Assembly: GCF_900142535.1 (NCBI RefSeq)
Contig: NZ_FRBE01000011.1
Span: forward strand, 61,276 to 125,275
Direction: 5' to 3'
From: Fibrobacter sp. UWEL
GTDB lineage: Bacteria > Fibrobacterota > Fibrobacteria > Fibrobacterales > Fibrobacteraceae
DNA length: 64,000 bases
Shown here one piece after another: positions 40,711-48,017 of this stretch. The translations under genes and the position numbers were made by a program. The notes under the pieces are model-generated. The model did not search any database. It was not told the DNA's origin and saw nothing but the letters and a program-made list of their open reading frames with translations. Numbering within the stretch: the first letter of the stretch is position 1; each line of letters starts with the position of its first letter.

Positions 40711-41223
40711 TTATTCATCGGTTCCTAGAGAAACTATCAAGGAAAATTTTTCGAATCTTAAAATCCAAAGTCCTTCAACAATGTACCAAAGTGCCGAATT
40801 GTGATTGTCAAATGTATTTGCCTCAAAGATTTCAAAAGGTTCTTCCTTGTCGTCAATGCAAAATTTTTCTCTAAAGCTGTTGGCTAAAATGGAATGTGCT
40901 TCGTTGTCTCCAAAATAAATTATTCGACTGAACATGTTTGCGAAAGGGATCTCTTTTAAAATGGCGGAACTAGGTGGTAGTTCGCATCCGGCATATTCTT
41001 TGGCGAGTGTCCAGATATTCTCTGATTTGTCAGTTTCAAAGATATCTAGTTGAAAGCCTCTGTACCGAAATGAATCTTCAAACTTTCTTACTAAGTTGTA
41101 GAAATCGCAGAAAAATTCGTTGGCGGCCTTTGTGTTGGCCTTATTTAGGCTTGGCTCTCTATCCCACTCGCTATTATTTCGAGAGTCTTCGATATAATAG
41201 GTTTCTGCATAAAGTTCTTTCAT
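40711..41223 (-). CDS. Unknown acidic protein, immunity-like
   Basis: A 170-residue protein from ATG 41223 (MKELYAETYYIEDSRNN) with GGAG 7 bases upstream; the frame continues to 41304 with a hydrophobic stretch but no ribosome site. It is acidic, without membrane segments, ending FSLIVSLGTDE. No family recognised. Its place in a run of minus-strand genes of the same character (40.1-44.3 kb) suggests an immunity-protein repertoire. Confidence 0.6.
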   Translation of the reverse strand: MKELYAETYYIEDSRNNSEWDREPSLNKANTKAANEFFCDFYNLVRKFEDSFRYRGFQLDIFETDKSENIWTLAKEYAGCELPPSSAILKEIPFANMFSRIIYFGDNEAHSILANSFREKFCIDDKEEPFEIFEANTFDNHNSALWYIVEGLWILRFEKFSLIVSLGTDE

Positions 41224-41284
41224 GGGAAACTCCGGTTTTACACTAGTGTAATATAAATTCTTTAAAGCGACTATAGATAACAAA

Positions 41285-41323
41285 ATCGCCCCGAAGCAAA
41301 TCAAAATGCTTCGGGGTGTTTTT
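41285..41323. terminator. Terminator identical to the one after the leuS remnant
   Basis: CGCCCCGAAGCA-AATCAAAA-TGCTTCGGGGTG followed by TTTTTG; it sits just downstream of the minus-strand ATPase gene and recurs almost base for base at 51524-51567. Confidence 0.85.
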
Positions 41324-41330
41324 GTATCGT

Positions 41331-42488
41331 TTAAACGAACTGTACTTTATCCCATGGAATGTAGTTGGCTTTCTCCCCACGGAACATTTTGTCGCCGCCG
41401 TAAACGACCGAAGTGTGGGTGGACTCAATTCCAGAAAGGTTTGCGAACTTATTCAGCGAATCGTAGAATTTGCTGTTCATTGTTTCTCCAGACTTGATTT
41501 CGTAGGCCCATAGTCCATCTTCGTTTTCAATGAGCAAATCCACTTCCTGCTGATTGGAATCTCTCCAGAAATAAGCCTGGGGTTCAATGCCTGCAAACCT
41601 GTGCTGTTTAAGACATTCCGCAATAATCATGGACTCAAAGATGTTTCCCTTTATGCCGCATTGGGTCAACTGTTTTTCGTTGAAAATATTCAGCAAATAG
41701 CAAAGCAGACCGGTGTCGTAGAAATACAGTTTGGGAGATTTTATCAGCCGTTTCGAAAAGTTGCGGTAGTAGGGCTGGAGCTTGAACACGATAAAGCTGG
41801 CTTCGAGGATGGAAATCCACGCATTGGCTGTCGCTACGTTGATGCCTGCATCTTGTGCCAGTTCTGCAATGTTGAGGACAGACCCTACGCGTGAGGCGCA
41901 AAGTTTTAGAAAACGGGTGAATGCTGCGGCATTGGAAATGTTTCGTAGTAGGCGAACGTCTCGTTCAACGTAAGTCCGCGTATACGATGAAAAATATTCC
42001 TTTGAAGATATTTTTTTGTCGTACAGCCTTGGGTAACTTCCTTTTAGCAGGTATTCATTTAGGGTTTGTGGGCGAACATTGGATTTTGAAAGCTCGCCGA
42101 TTGAGAACGGAGCTAGCTCCAGAATGCATGCCCTACCAGCCAAACTTTGGGAAATCTGTTCCATCAACAAAAAATTGTGGGACCCGGAGAGTATGTATTG
42201 ACCGCATTTGCTGTTGGAATCGACGGCGGTCTGTATGTACGAAAAAAGTTCCGGAACACGTTGTGCCTCATCTATGATCACATTGGTTCCGTAATTCTTT
42301 AAAAATCCTCTAGGATCCTCCTGTGCGATTGTGCGAACGTCTGGATCTTCCAAAGAAACGTAAGTGTAATTCGCAAAACATTGCTTGAGCAAAGTGCTTT
42401 TGCCGCACTGGCGAACGCCTGTAAGCGTGATTACGGGAAATTTGGCTGCCTTGTCCAATATTGCGATAGTTATATCTCGATTTAACAT
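41331..42488 (-). CDS. AAA_14/DUF4143 ATP-binding protein, second copy
   Basis: A 385-residue ATPase: Walker A TGVRQCGKST (about 21-30), Walker B NVIIDEAQRVPEL (about 71-83), sensor-like ILSGSHNFLLM. DUF4143 part from about 190: IAELAQDAGINVATANAWIS, KLYFYDTGLLCYLL and the nuclease-like FWRDSNQQEVDLLIEN...YEIKSGETM. Only distantly similar to the 5234-6412 protein. Role unknown. It lies in the accessory island; two direct TATGTAAATCTATTA repeats precede the gene. Confidence 0.85.
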   Translation of the reverse strand: MLNRDITIAILDKAAKFPVITLTGVRQCGKSTLLKQCFANYTYVSLEDPDVRTIAQEDPRGFLKNYGTNVIIDEAQRVPELFSYIQTAVDSNSKCGQYILSGSHNFLLMEQISQSLAGRACILELAPFSIGELSKSNVRPQTLNEYLLKGSYPRLYDKKISSKEYFSSYTRTYVERDVRLLRNISNAAAFTRFLKLCASRVGSVLNIAELAQDAGINVATANAWISILEASFIVFKLQPYYRNFSKRLIKSPKLYFYDTGLLCYLLNIFNEKQLTQCGIKGNIFESMIIAECLKQHRFAGIEPQAYFWRDSNQQEVDLLIENEDGLWAYEIKSGETMNSKFYDSLNKFANLSGIESTHTSVVYGGDKMFRGEKANYIPWDKVQFV

Positions 42489-42519
42489 AAAAAACCTATG
42501 TATTTCTCTTAATATAATT

Positions 42520-42557
42520 TATGTAAATCTATTAGTCAATAGTATGTAAATCTATTA
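42520..42557. repeat. Direct repeat upstream of the second ATPase gene
   Basis: TATGTAAATCTATTA at 42520-42534 and 42543-42557, 23 bases apart (about two helix turns), 30-70 bases before the start codon: a candidate operator. Confidence 0.65.
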
Positions 42558-42586
42558 TAAATTTTTTGGGAAATATAACCTAAAGG

Positions 42587-43129
42587 TTATTTTATAGCTT
42601 CCGCCTTCACGAAATCGCAGAGCCATACTTTATCATTCCCGATATAGAATTTGGTTCCTGAAATGATGGCTTTTGCAGTATCAATCTGCAGAATGATGGG
42701 CTCAGAGTCTCGTCTTTTTCCCACTTGCGTTGCCATGTCGGTATCTACGGAAAGATGAACATATTGGCGTTGCATTGGCTTCAGACCTTCGCTCATAATT
42801 GTGGCGATTGCCTTATGCGTTGTTCCGTGATAAAGAATTGCTGGTGGAATTCCTGGAATCTTCTGAATCATCTGGGGCACAGAATGTCCGTACAATGCAC
42901 GAATTTTGTCTCCGACAATCTCATGACGTTTCTTTTCTGAAGTTTCAATGATATGTTCGAGGTCCGCCTGGACTATGTTTCGCTCGTATTGACCAGATTC
43001 ATTCAAAGCGGACAACAGTTGCTTGATGGGAACGAATCCCTCTGCGTCCAATTCAAGTTCGTATTCCCAAGGTGCGTGACGCAGGGCGTAGGAAATTTCT
43101 TTGGAAAGTTCGGTGTAGTTTATGGACAT
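42587..43129 (-). CDS. kptA: RNA 2'-phosphotransferase (KptA/Tpt1 family)
   Basis: A 180-residue protein with all Tpt1 landmarks: LSKEISYALRHAP (catalytic Arg-His), DAEGFVPIKQLL, VGDKIRALYGHS, PPAILYHGTTHKAIATIMSEG (NAD-binding His), MQRQYVHLS and VGKRRDSEPIIL. The enzyme removes a 2'-phosphate from RNA using NAD, giving ADP-ribose cyclic phosphate. In bacteria its natural target is unclear, as tRNA splicing of the fungal kind is absent; RNA repair or modification of toxin-cut RNA is possible (inference). Its start overlaps the stop of the next upstream gene by 10 bases. Confidence 0.93.
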   Translation of the reverse strand: MSINYTELSKEISYALRHAPWEYELELDAEGFVPIKQLLSALNESGQYERNIVQADLEHIIETSEKKRHEIVGDKIRALYGHSVPQMIQKIPGIPPAILYHGTTHKAIATIMSEGLKPMQRQYVHLSVDTDMATQVGKRRDSEPIILQIDTAKAIISGTKFYIGNDKVWLCDFVKAEAIK

Positions 43130-43518
43130 TCAACTTTTGCCTTTTCCAGATCGTTGTCATAGTACCAGCAGGTGGATTTCCGATCTCCGTAATCTACCAT
43201 ATAACGGAAACATTCCTTTGCGAAATGATAGGTAACGCTGTATATGCGCCCTGTTTTATTCTTTGCCTTGATTTTTACAGTGTCGTTTGTATAAAAAGAA
43301 GGCTTGCCGATAACATTGAAACCGTCACTTTTGATTTCAATTGTCGCATACCCTGTTGCCTCATTTGTTGATTGAAGAACGAGGATGTCCTCTTTTTCGT
43401 CAATGACGATGAAGTGTCCGTTCCACCATCCACTTGCATTCCAATCAATGGATTCTTTATACGGAGATTGTATCAATTCGCTGTTGATGATACGCCCGTA
43501 AGAATGGATCAAACTCAT
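43120..43518 (-). CDS. Unknown 132-aa protein coupled to kptA
   Basis: MSLIHSYGRIINSELIQSPY followed by a beta-rich body (GHFIVIDEKEDILVLQST, GYATIEIKSDGF, RIYSVTYHFAKECFRYMVDYG) and a short charged tail. AGGAAAA precedes the ATG. The beta-rich, SH3-like look resembles small immunity or chaperone proteins; no family recognised. The 10-base overlap with kptA implies translational coupling and perhaps a shared role. Confidence 0.65.
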   Translation of the reverse strand: MSLIHSYGRIINSELIQSPYKESIDWNASGWWNGHFIVIDEKEDILVLQSTNEATGYATIEIKSDGFNVIGKPSFYTNDTVKIKAKNKTGRIYSVTYHFAKECFRYMVDYGDRKSTCWYYDNDLEKAKVECP

Positions 43519-43550
43519 TTTTCCTCCATTTTCTAACCTTTCCTTCTAAA

Positions 43551-43877
43551 TTACAATGCCTTAATTCTTTCGGTTTCCTGGTCATCGATGGTGAATGATC
43601 CGTCGTTGATTTTGTTCAGCAATTCAATGAGTTCTGTCATCATGGCTAGCATCTTTTCTTTATCAGCCTTTTCTTGCTCTTTGTTAAACCAGCAAGCTTG
43701 ATCGTGAGAGTTGAATTCGTAATACCCGTCAAACATATCTTGTATCTTGAAATTCAGTTGACGGATTTCTTCGTTTTCATCAATGATAGAAATGCCTGTT
43801 TGAGGTTTGCCTGTTTCTACATCACTTGTCCAAATTGGACCTTGTAAAAAGTCGAGCATGATTTTTACTGTTTGCAT
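43551..43877 (-). CDS. Unknown 108-aa immunity-like protein
   Basis: From ATG 43877 (MQTVKIMLDFLQGPIWTSD) with GAGG eight bases upstream; 4 extra in-frame codons upstream lack a site. Opening pattern 'MLDFLQGPIW' followed by TGISIIDENEEIRQLN and CWFNKEQEKADKEKM is reminiscent of immunity proteins beside polymorphic toxins in gut bacteria, though no toxin gene is present here. Acidic, soluble. Confidence 0.6.
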   Translation of the reverse strand: MQTVKIMLDFLQGPIWTSDVETGKPQTGISIIDENEEIRQLNFKIQDMFDGYYEFNSHDQACWFNKEQEKADKEKMLAMMTELIELLNKINDGSFTIDDQETERIKAL

Positions 43878-43885
43878 TTTGAGCC

Positions 43886-44263
43886 TCATTTAGTTACGGA
43901 ATGTAAAATGCTTCTTATTTTCTTAAAACTCCGCTTCAAAATCTTCGTCAATGGCTCCATAAGCGCATTGAAGGTTTTCTCGAAGATGATATTTTCATCC
44001 TCTTCAGGATATTTCTTGATGGCCACTTCGAGGCTGCGGATAAATCTAATACTTTGTGTTTTGGCGGCGACATGGTCCCAAATTTCAGAAATCCAGGAAA
44101 GTTCGTCGGCAGTGCATTGCGTTTCAATGTATGCGGCGGTGCCTTCAATGTCTTCGCACAGAATTTCAATCTCTTTTTCATTACATTTGTTCACTGCAAA
44201 ATCCCAATTATCATCTGTGGACATACGTTCTCTAATTGAATCCTTAAAAGCTTGAATATTCAT
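43886..44263 (-). CDS. Unknown 125-aa helical protein, immunity-like
   Basis: MNIQAFKDSIRERMSTDDNW ... a predicted all-helical acidic protein with a basic last 20 residues. AGGAATAA precedes the ATG. Stop lies 8 bases upstream of the next minus-strand gene's start, so these two are probably one operon. No family recognised. Confidence 0.6.
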   Translation of the reverse strand: MNIQAFKDSIRERMSTDDNWDFAVNKCNEKEIEILCEDIEGTAAYIETQCTADELSWISEIWDHVAAKTQSIRFIRSLEVAIKKYPEEDENIIFEKTFNALMEPLTKILKRSFKKIRSILHSVTK

Positions 44264-44430
44264 TATTTATTCCTCCACAGAATAATTGGCGGGCACTTGT
44301 CACATAACCTATCTCTATTTCCTACATCTGTTGTGCCTTGATTGAAATCTATATAAAAGTAAATGACAAAAGATGTCAATAAAATATTATTAGATTATGA
44401 AATGATATTCGCATATCTGGAGCTTGAAAG

Positions 44431-45027
44431 ATGAAATACCATATAGAAGAATACGAACTATTCAACGAAAAAAGAATAGATGCTGTGTTGGATCATGAAA
44501 ATCCGGTTTTGCAAGATTGGTTGAACGATGACTTTAGGCAATTCCATAAATGGTATATGGATGACTTCAAAGAAGTTATTGATGGCAAGAAAGAAAATGG
44601 CGGACCTAGTGCAAATATGTCTGTTATAGACATCAATAAGGATAAGACTACCATTGAGCAGCTTTTCCACGAGGACGATGCTAAGGAAGAAGAATTCAAG
44701 ACTGTTGTTGACACGGTGGAATTGTACGAGTTGCTGAAGTCTTGGCAACACGATCTCCGCTCTTTTAGAGCAAAGAATCGTGCTAAGAAAAGAATGACGC
44801 AAAAACAACAGGCGGCTTGCACTTACCAATGGAAATATCGCAAATATGTTGGTAAGACTATCAAGTTGAAATTAACGGATGGCGATGTGTTGGTGGGGAA
44901 GGTTGATAGTATATCCAGTCCTGGAGATAATGACAATGGCGAAGAGGGAATTCTCCTTGATACGTTGATCGGACTTCAGGAATATTTTGAACACGAAATT
45001 GAAAGCGTGGAAGTAGAAAGCACGTAG
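44431..45027 (+). CDS. Unknown 198-aa protein with SH3/LSm-like C-terminus
   Basis: An acidic N-terminal two-thirds (MKYHIEEYELFNEKRID..., including the SFRAKNRAKKRMTQKQQ basic helix at about 110-128) followed by a small beta-barrel-like end: YVGKTIKLKLTDGDVLVGKV, ...GEEGILLDTL and EIESVEVEST, the pattern of an Sm/SH3-like fold. Ribosome site GGAGCTTGAAAG. It is divergently placed against the immunity-like cluster and closed by its own terminator. No family recognised. Confidence 0.65.
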   Translation: MKYHIEEYELFNEKRIDAVLDHENPVLQDWLNDDFRQFHKWYMDDFKEVIDGKKENGGPSANMSVIDINKDKTTIEQLFHEDDAKEEEFKTVVDTVELYELLKSWQHDLRSFRAKNRAKKRMTQKQQAACTYQWKYRKYVGKTIKLKLTDGDVLVGKVDSISSPGDNDNGEEGILLDTLIGLQEYFEHEIESVEVEST

Positions 45028-45050
45028 TCTTTTGGACTACGTGCTTTTTG
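45019..45050. terminator. Bidirectional terminator
   Basis: AGCACGTAGTC-TTTT-GGACTACGTGCT with flanking T-run; it overlaps the last codons of the 44431 gene and serves the convergent res gene too. Confidence 0.88.
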
Positions 45051-45053
45051 CTC

Positions 45054-48008
45054 TTAAAGGTTTTCAATAATTTCTTTCAGATTTTGAGTCTTGATCTGTT
45101 TTTCAAAGTGAACTTTGACCCCTGCTGAAGAGAGACTTTCGAAGAATATCTTTGCGGATTCAATTTTAAGTTTCTCTCCGCCACGCAGGTCTGTTTCTGC
45201 GTCTTTGACATCCTTGCATTCCACAATGAGATTGAGCTCCTTCTTGTCTTTTCGCTTTACTATGTACATAAAGTCGGGGCTGTAGGTTTCGCCAAGTATT
45301 GTTGGAATCTGGATTGTCTTGCGAGGGATTTTGCCGAATACGTCTACACCATCGATGTCGTTTTGAATATCTTCCTTTTCCAAGGGTGAATCAAAGGTTA
45401 TGGCATCATAGAGGTATTTTTCGGGAACATTACTGTTGTCTGCTTGCGTTCCGATGAGACCTTGCTGAATGAACTTTTCTGCGTTGCCATTATCGTCATT
45501 CAGAGAAGTCTTCTTGATTCTCTTTCGTTCAATTTTCTGATAGCTGAATCGACCCATCAAGTTTGCGATTTTCCAGTCATGGAGGGCGCGGCAGATGTTA
45601 TAAAGCGATTTCTCGTTGAACATTGGCTCGCCGCCATTTTTTGCAAAATCACATATCGCCTTGTGCATTTCTACGACAGGAATAGATTCCTTGGCTTGAA
45701 TACGTTGCAGAAATTTTCCGTAAGGAATAGGTTTCTCCGTTTCGTATGTTTTGGAACTGGAGTCCTTCAACGTTGCAATACCATTTTCGGTAACAAGTTC
45801 TTGTCTGGAACTTGTAAGAACGGTTTTCCCGAATAGATCTTGTTTGATGAGCCCTGGCAAGGCTTTGGATAGTTCGTTATTGATGCTTTCTTCGAAAGTG
45901 AGCATATAATGCTCGTTCATCTTGAGCCAAATATCTTTTAGAACCTTGTAGTTCTCATTGCGAATTCCGATTTTCTTCTTTTCGGGATGTTTGTTGCGGT
46001 CCACAATCTTTTTCTTTGTGGCGCTATGCTTGAACAAATCTGGATATTCGCTTTCAAAGGCGTCGGCATTGTCGTTATTGACGGGATAGCCGGGCATATC
46101 GTCTTTGCGACGACCAATGAATTTCTTTCCATAAAGTTCATCGTATAATTCATCTACGTCAAGACCAAATTTCTTTGCATAAGCTTGAAGCTGTTCTTCT
46201 GTTATGAACATGAGTTCGCTTCGCTCGCCATTGATTTCGGCAACAAGCTTGTCTGCGAAATCCTGCTCCGTATAGTCCACGATGTAATTGAGTGTAAATT
46301 CTTCGTCGGTAATTCGTTTACCGGATTCGTTTACGGGCAGACGGAGGCCGCGACCGACTTCTTGGAGCTTGCTGATTTCGCTTCCACTGGAACGAAGTTT
46401 AGCGATTGTGAAAACATTAGGATTGTCCCAGCCTTCCTTCAGAGTCCATTTCGAGAAGATGAAACGTCTTGGATTATCAAAAGACAAAAGGGCCTTTTTG
46501 TCATTCAGAATTTCATTCACCTGCTTGGAAATTTCTTCGTCGCTAGAAGAATTGTCTTCAGCAAAGTAACCACCGTGGGAGTCCTCAATGTTTTTCAGGG
46601 AGCTTTCCAGGTAATCTTTATACTCTTTTTCGGAGGAATCCAACTTGCTTATGAGGGACTTGGTTTCTTTCTTTAGAACTTCCTCAAAAGTTCTTTTGAT
46701 GTAGCCGTTTTTCTCGCGATATGCGGAAATATCATCAATGAAGAATAGGGCTAGCGTTTTAATTTTATCTTCTCGTTTGAAGTTCTGACGTTCCGTTTCT
46801 AGATGTCTGCTGATTGCCATCTGAATCATGGATCGTTGATAGGGTGTTGCGTACATATCTGGAGTGATGTACGAGCCCTCTTTCAAGATTACGCCGTTGG
46901 AGAGCAGAACAGAGTTCTTGGATTCAAAGGAATCGATTCTTAGGTTGCCGAAATCATCATGAATTTCGGAGAGAAGTTCGTCTATGATCAGCGTTTTCTG
47001 TTTATTTTTGTTGGTTGCATCCTTCCTGGTGAACTTGATGTTTCCTGCTTTCGAATCTATGGAATCCACGCGGATTTTGATGTTCTCAGCATCTTTAGAT
47101 TGAGGTATGTGTTCCTTGGCGATTCCTTTAATAAGATTCTGTTGGAATGAATCATAGGCGTCAAGATTATAGACGAGATTTTTATAATCCTTGACAATTT
47201 GCTTTGACTTTCCCTTGCCGATAACGACTTCGGGGTACGTTGCTCCGAAACGAATAAGCATTTGGGGGCAAAGCTTATTCATGATGGAATTGATGACTTT
47301 CGTTTCTGATGAAAAACGATGGGGTTCGTCAATAATTACTATAGGTCTTGTCGCCTTGAGTGCGTCTAATGGACAATAATAGTTCCCGATGCCGTAATCA
47401 AAATCATCCTTGATGTAGTTGGAATTGATGAGTAGAGCACTATTCAGTAGCAATACGGAAATGTACTTATCGGACTGACCGGGATTTTGATAAAAACCCG
47501 AAACGACGGAAGGGAACATTTTTCTTTTGCCGGAGCTTTTCTGCCCTGTTCCTTCAAACAGACGAATTTCTGTGCCGTATTCGCAGTCTTTTTCAAAGTG
47601 CCTTTTTATATCGGGACTCTTGAGAAAATTTGCAGCACCAGCTTTGATGGCAAGGTTAGGAACTACAAGGATGAATTTACTGATTCCATGTTGCTTATGT
47701 AGCTCGTACATCGTTTTTGTATAGACGTAAGTCTTGCCGGTGCCGGTCTCCATTTTTACGTCAATGTAGATGCAGGGATTCTCGGCATTGTCTTCGGGAT
47801 TTTCTGCCGAAGCGAACTTTTTCATTCCTTTGTCAAAATCTTTTTGTAGCACCTCTAGGGCTTTTTTGATTTCATCATCTTTGGGAAGAAAAGTTTTGTT
47901 GGCGGAATAATCCAGAGAATTTTCACTTTCAATGGAATTTACTACCTGCAGGATTCTATCAACAGCCCTTTGCTGGTGGGGAAGGTTTTGCTCAAACTGA
48001 AAATCCAT
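45054..48008 (-). CDS. res: Type III restriction enzyme, Res subunit
   Basis: A 984-residue helicase-nuclease. Walker A is METGTGKTYVYTKTMYEL (about 91-108), DEAD-like box VIIDEPHRF (about 225-233), motif VI region LQEVGRGLRLPVNESG (about 565-580). The C-terminal nuclease shows SPDFMYIV...LNLIVECKD (about 925-950), a PD-(D/E)XK active site. Res cleaves DNA only together with Mod, which recognises the target. The reading frame is intact, but its partner mod, 9 bases upstream, is split by an inserted element, so the nuclease is probably silent. Confidence 0.95.
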   Translation of the reverse strand: MDFQFEQNLPHQQRAVDRILQVVNSIESENSLDYSANKTFLPKDDEIKKALEVLQKDFDKGMKKFASAENPEDNAENPCIYIDVKMETGTGKTYVYTKTMYELHKQHGISKFILVVPNLAIKAGAANFLKSPDIKRHFEKDCEYGTEIRLFEGTGQKSSGKRKMFPSVVSGFYQNPGQSDKYISVLLLNSALLINSNYIKDDFDYGIGNYYCPLDALKATRPIVIIDEPHRFSSETKVINSIMNKLCPQMLIRFGATYPEVVIGKGKSKQIVKDYKNLVYNLDAYDSFQQNLIKGIAKEHIPQSKDAENIKIRVDSIDSKAGNIKFTRKDATNKNKQKTLIIDELLSEIHDDFGNLRIDSFESKNSVLLSNGVILKEGSYITPDMYATPYQRSMIQMAISRHLETERQNFKREDKIKTLALFFIDDISAYREKNGYIKRTFEEVLKKETKSLISKLDSSEKEYKDYLESSLKNIEDSHGGYFAEDNSSSDEEISKQVNEILNDKKALLSFDNPRRFIFSKWTLKEGWDNPNVFTIAKLRSSGSEISKLQEVGRGLRLPVNESGKRITDEEFTLNYIVDYTEQDFADKLVAEINGERSELMFITEEQLQAYAKKFGLDVDELYDELYGKKFIGRRKDDMPGYPVNNDNADAFESEYPDLFKHSATKKKIVDRNKHPEKKKIGIRNENYKVLKDIWLKMNEHYMLTFEESINNELSKALPGLIKQDLFGKTVLTSSRQELVTENGIATLKDSSSKTYETEKPIPYGKFLQRIQAKESIPVVEMHKAICDFAKNGGEPMFNEKSLYNICRALHDWKIANLMGRFSYQKIERKRIKKTSLNDDNGNAEKFIQQGLIGTQADNSNVPEKYLYDAITFDSPLEKEDIQNDIDGVDVFGKIPRKTIQIPTILGETYSPDFMYIVKRKDKKELNLIVECKDVKDAETDLRGGEKLKIESAKIFFESLSSAGVKVHFEKQIKTQNLKEIIENL

Positions 48009-48017
48009 GACGAACTC

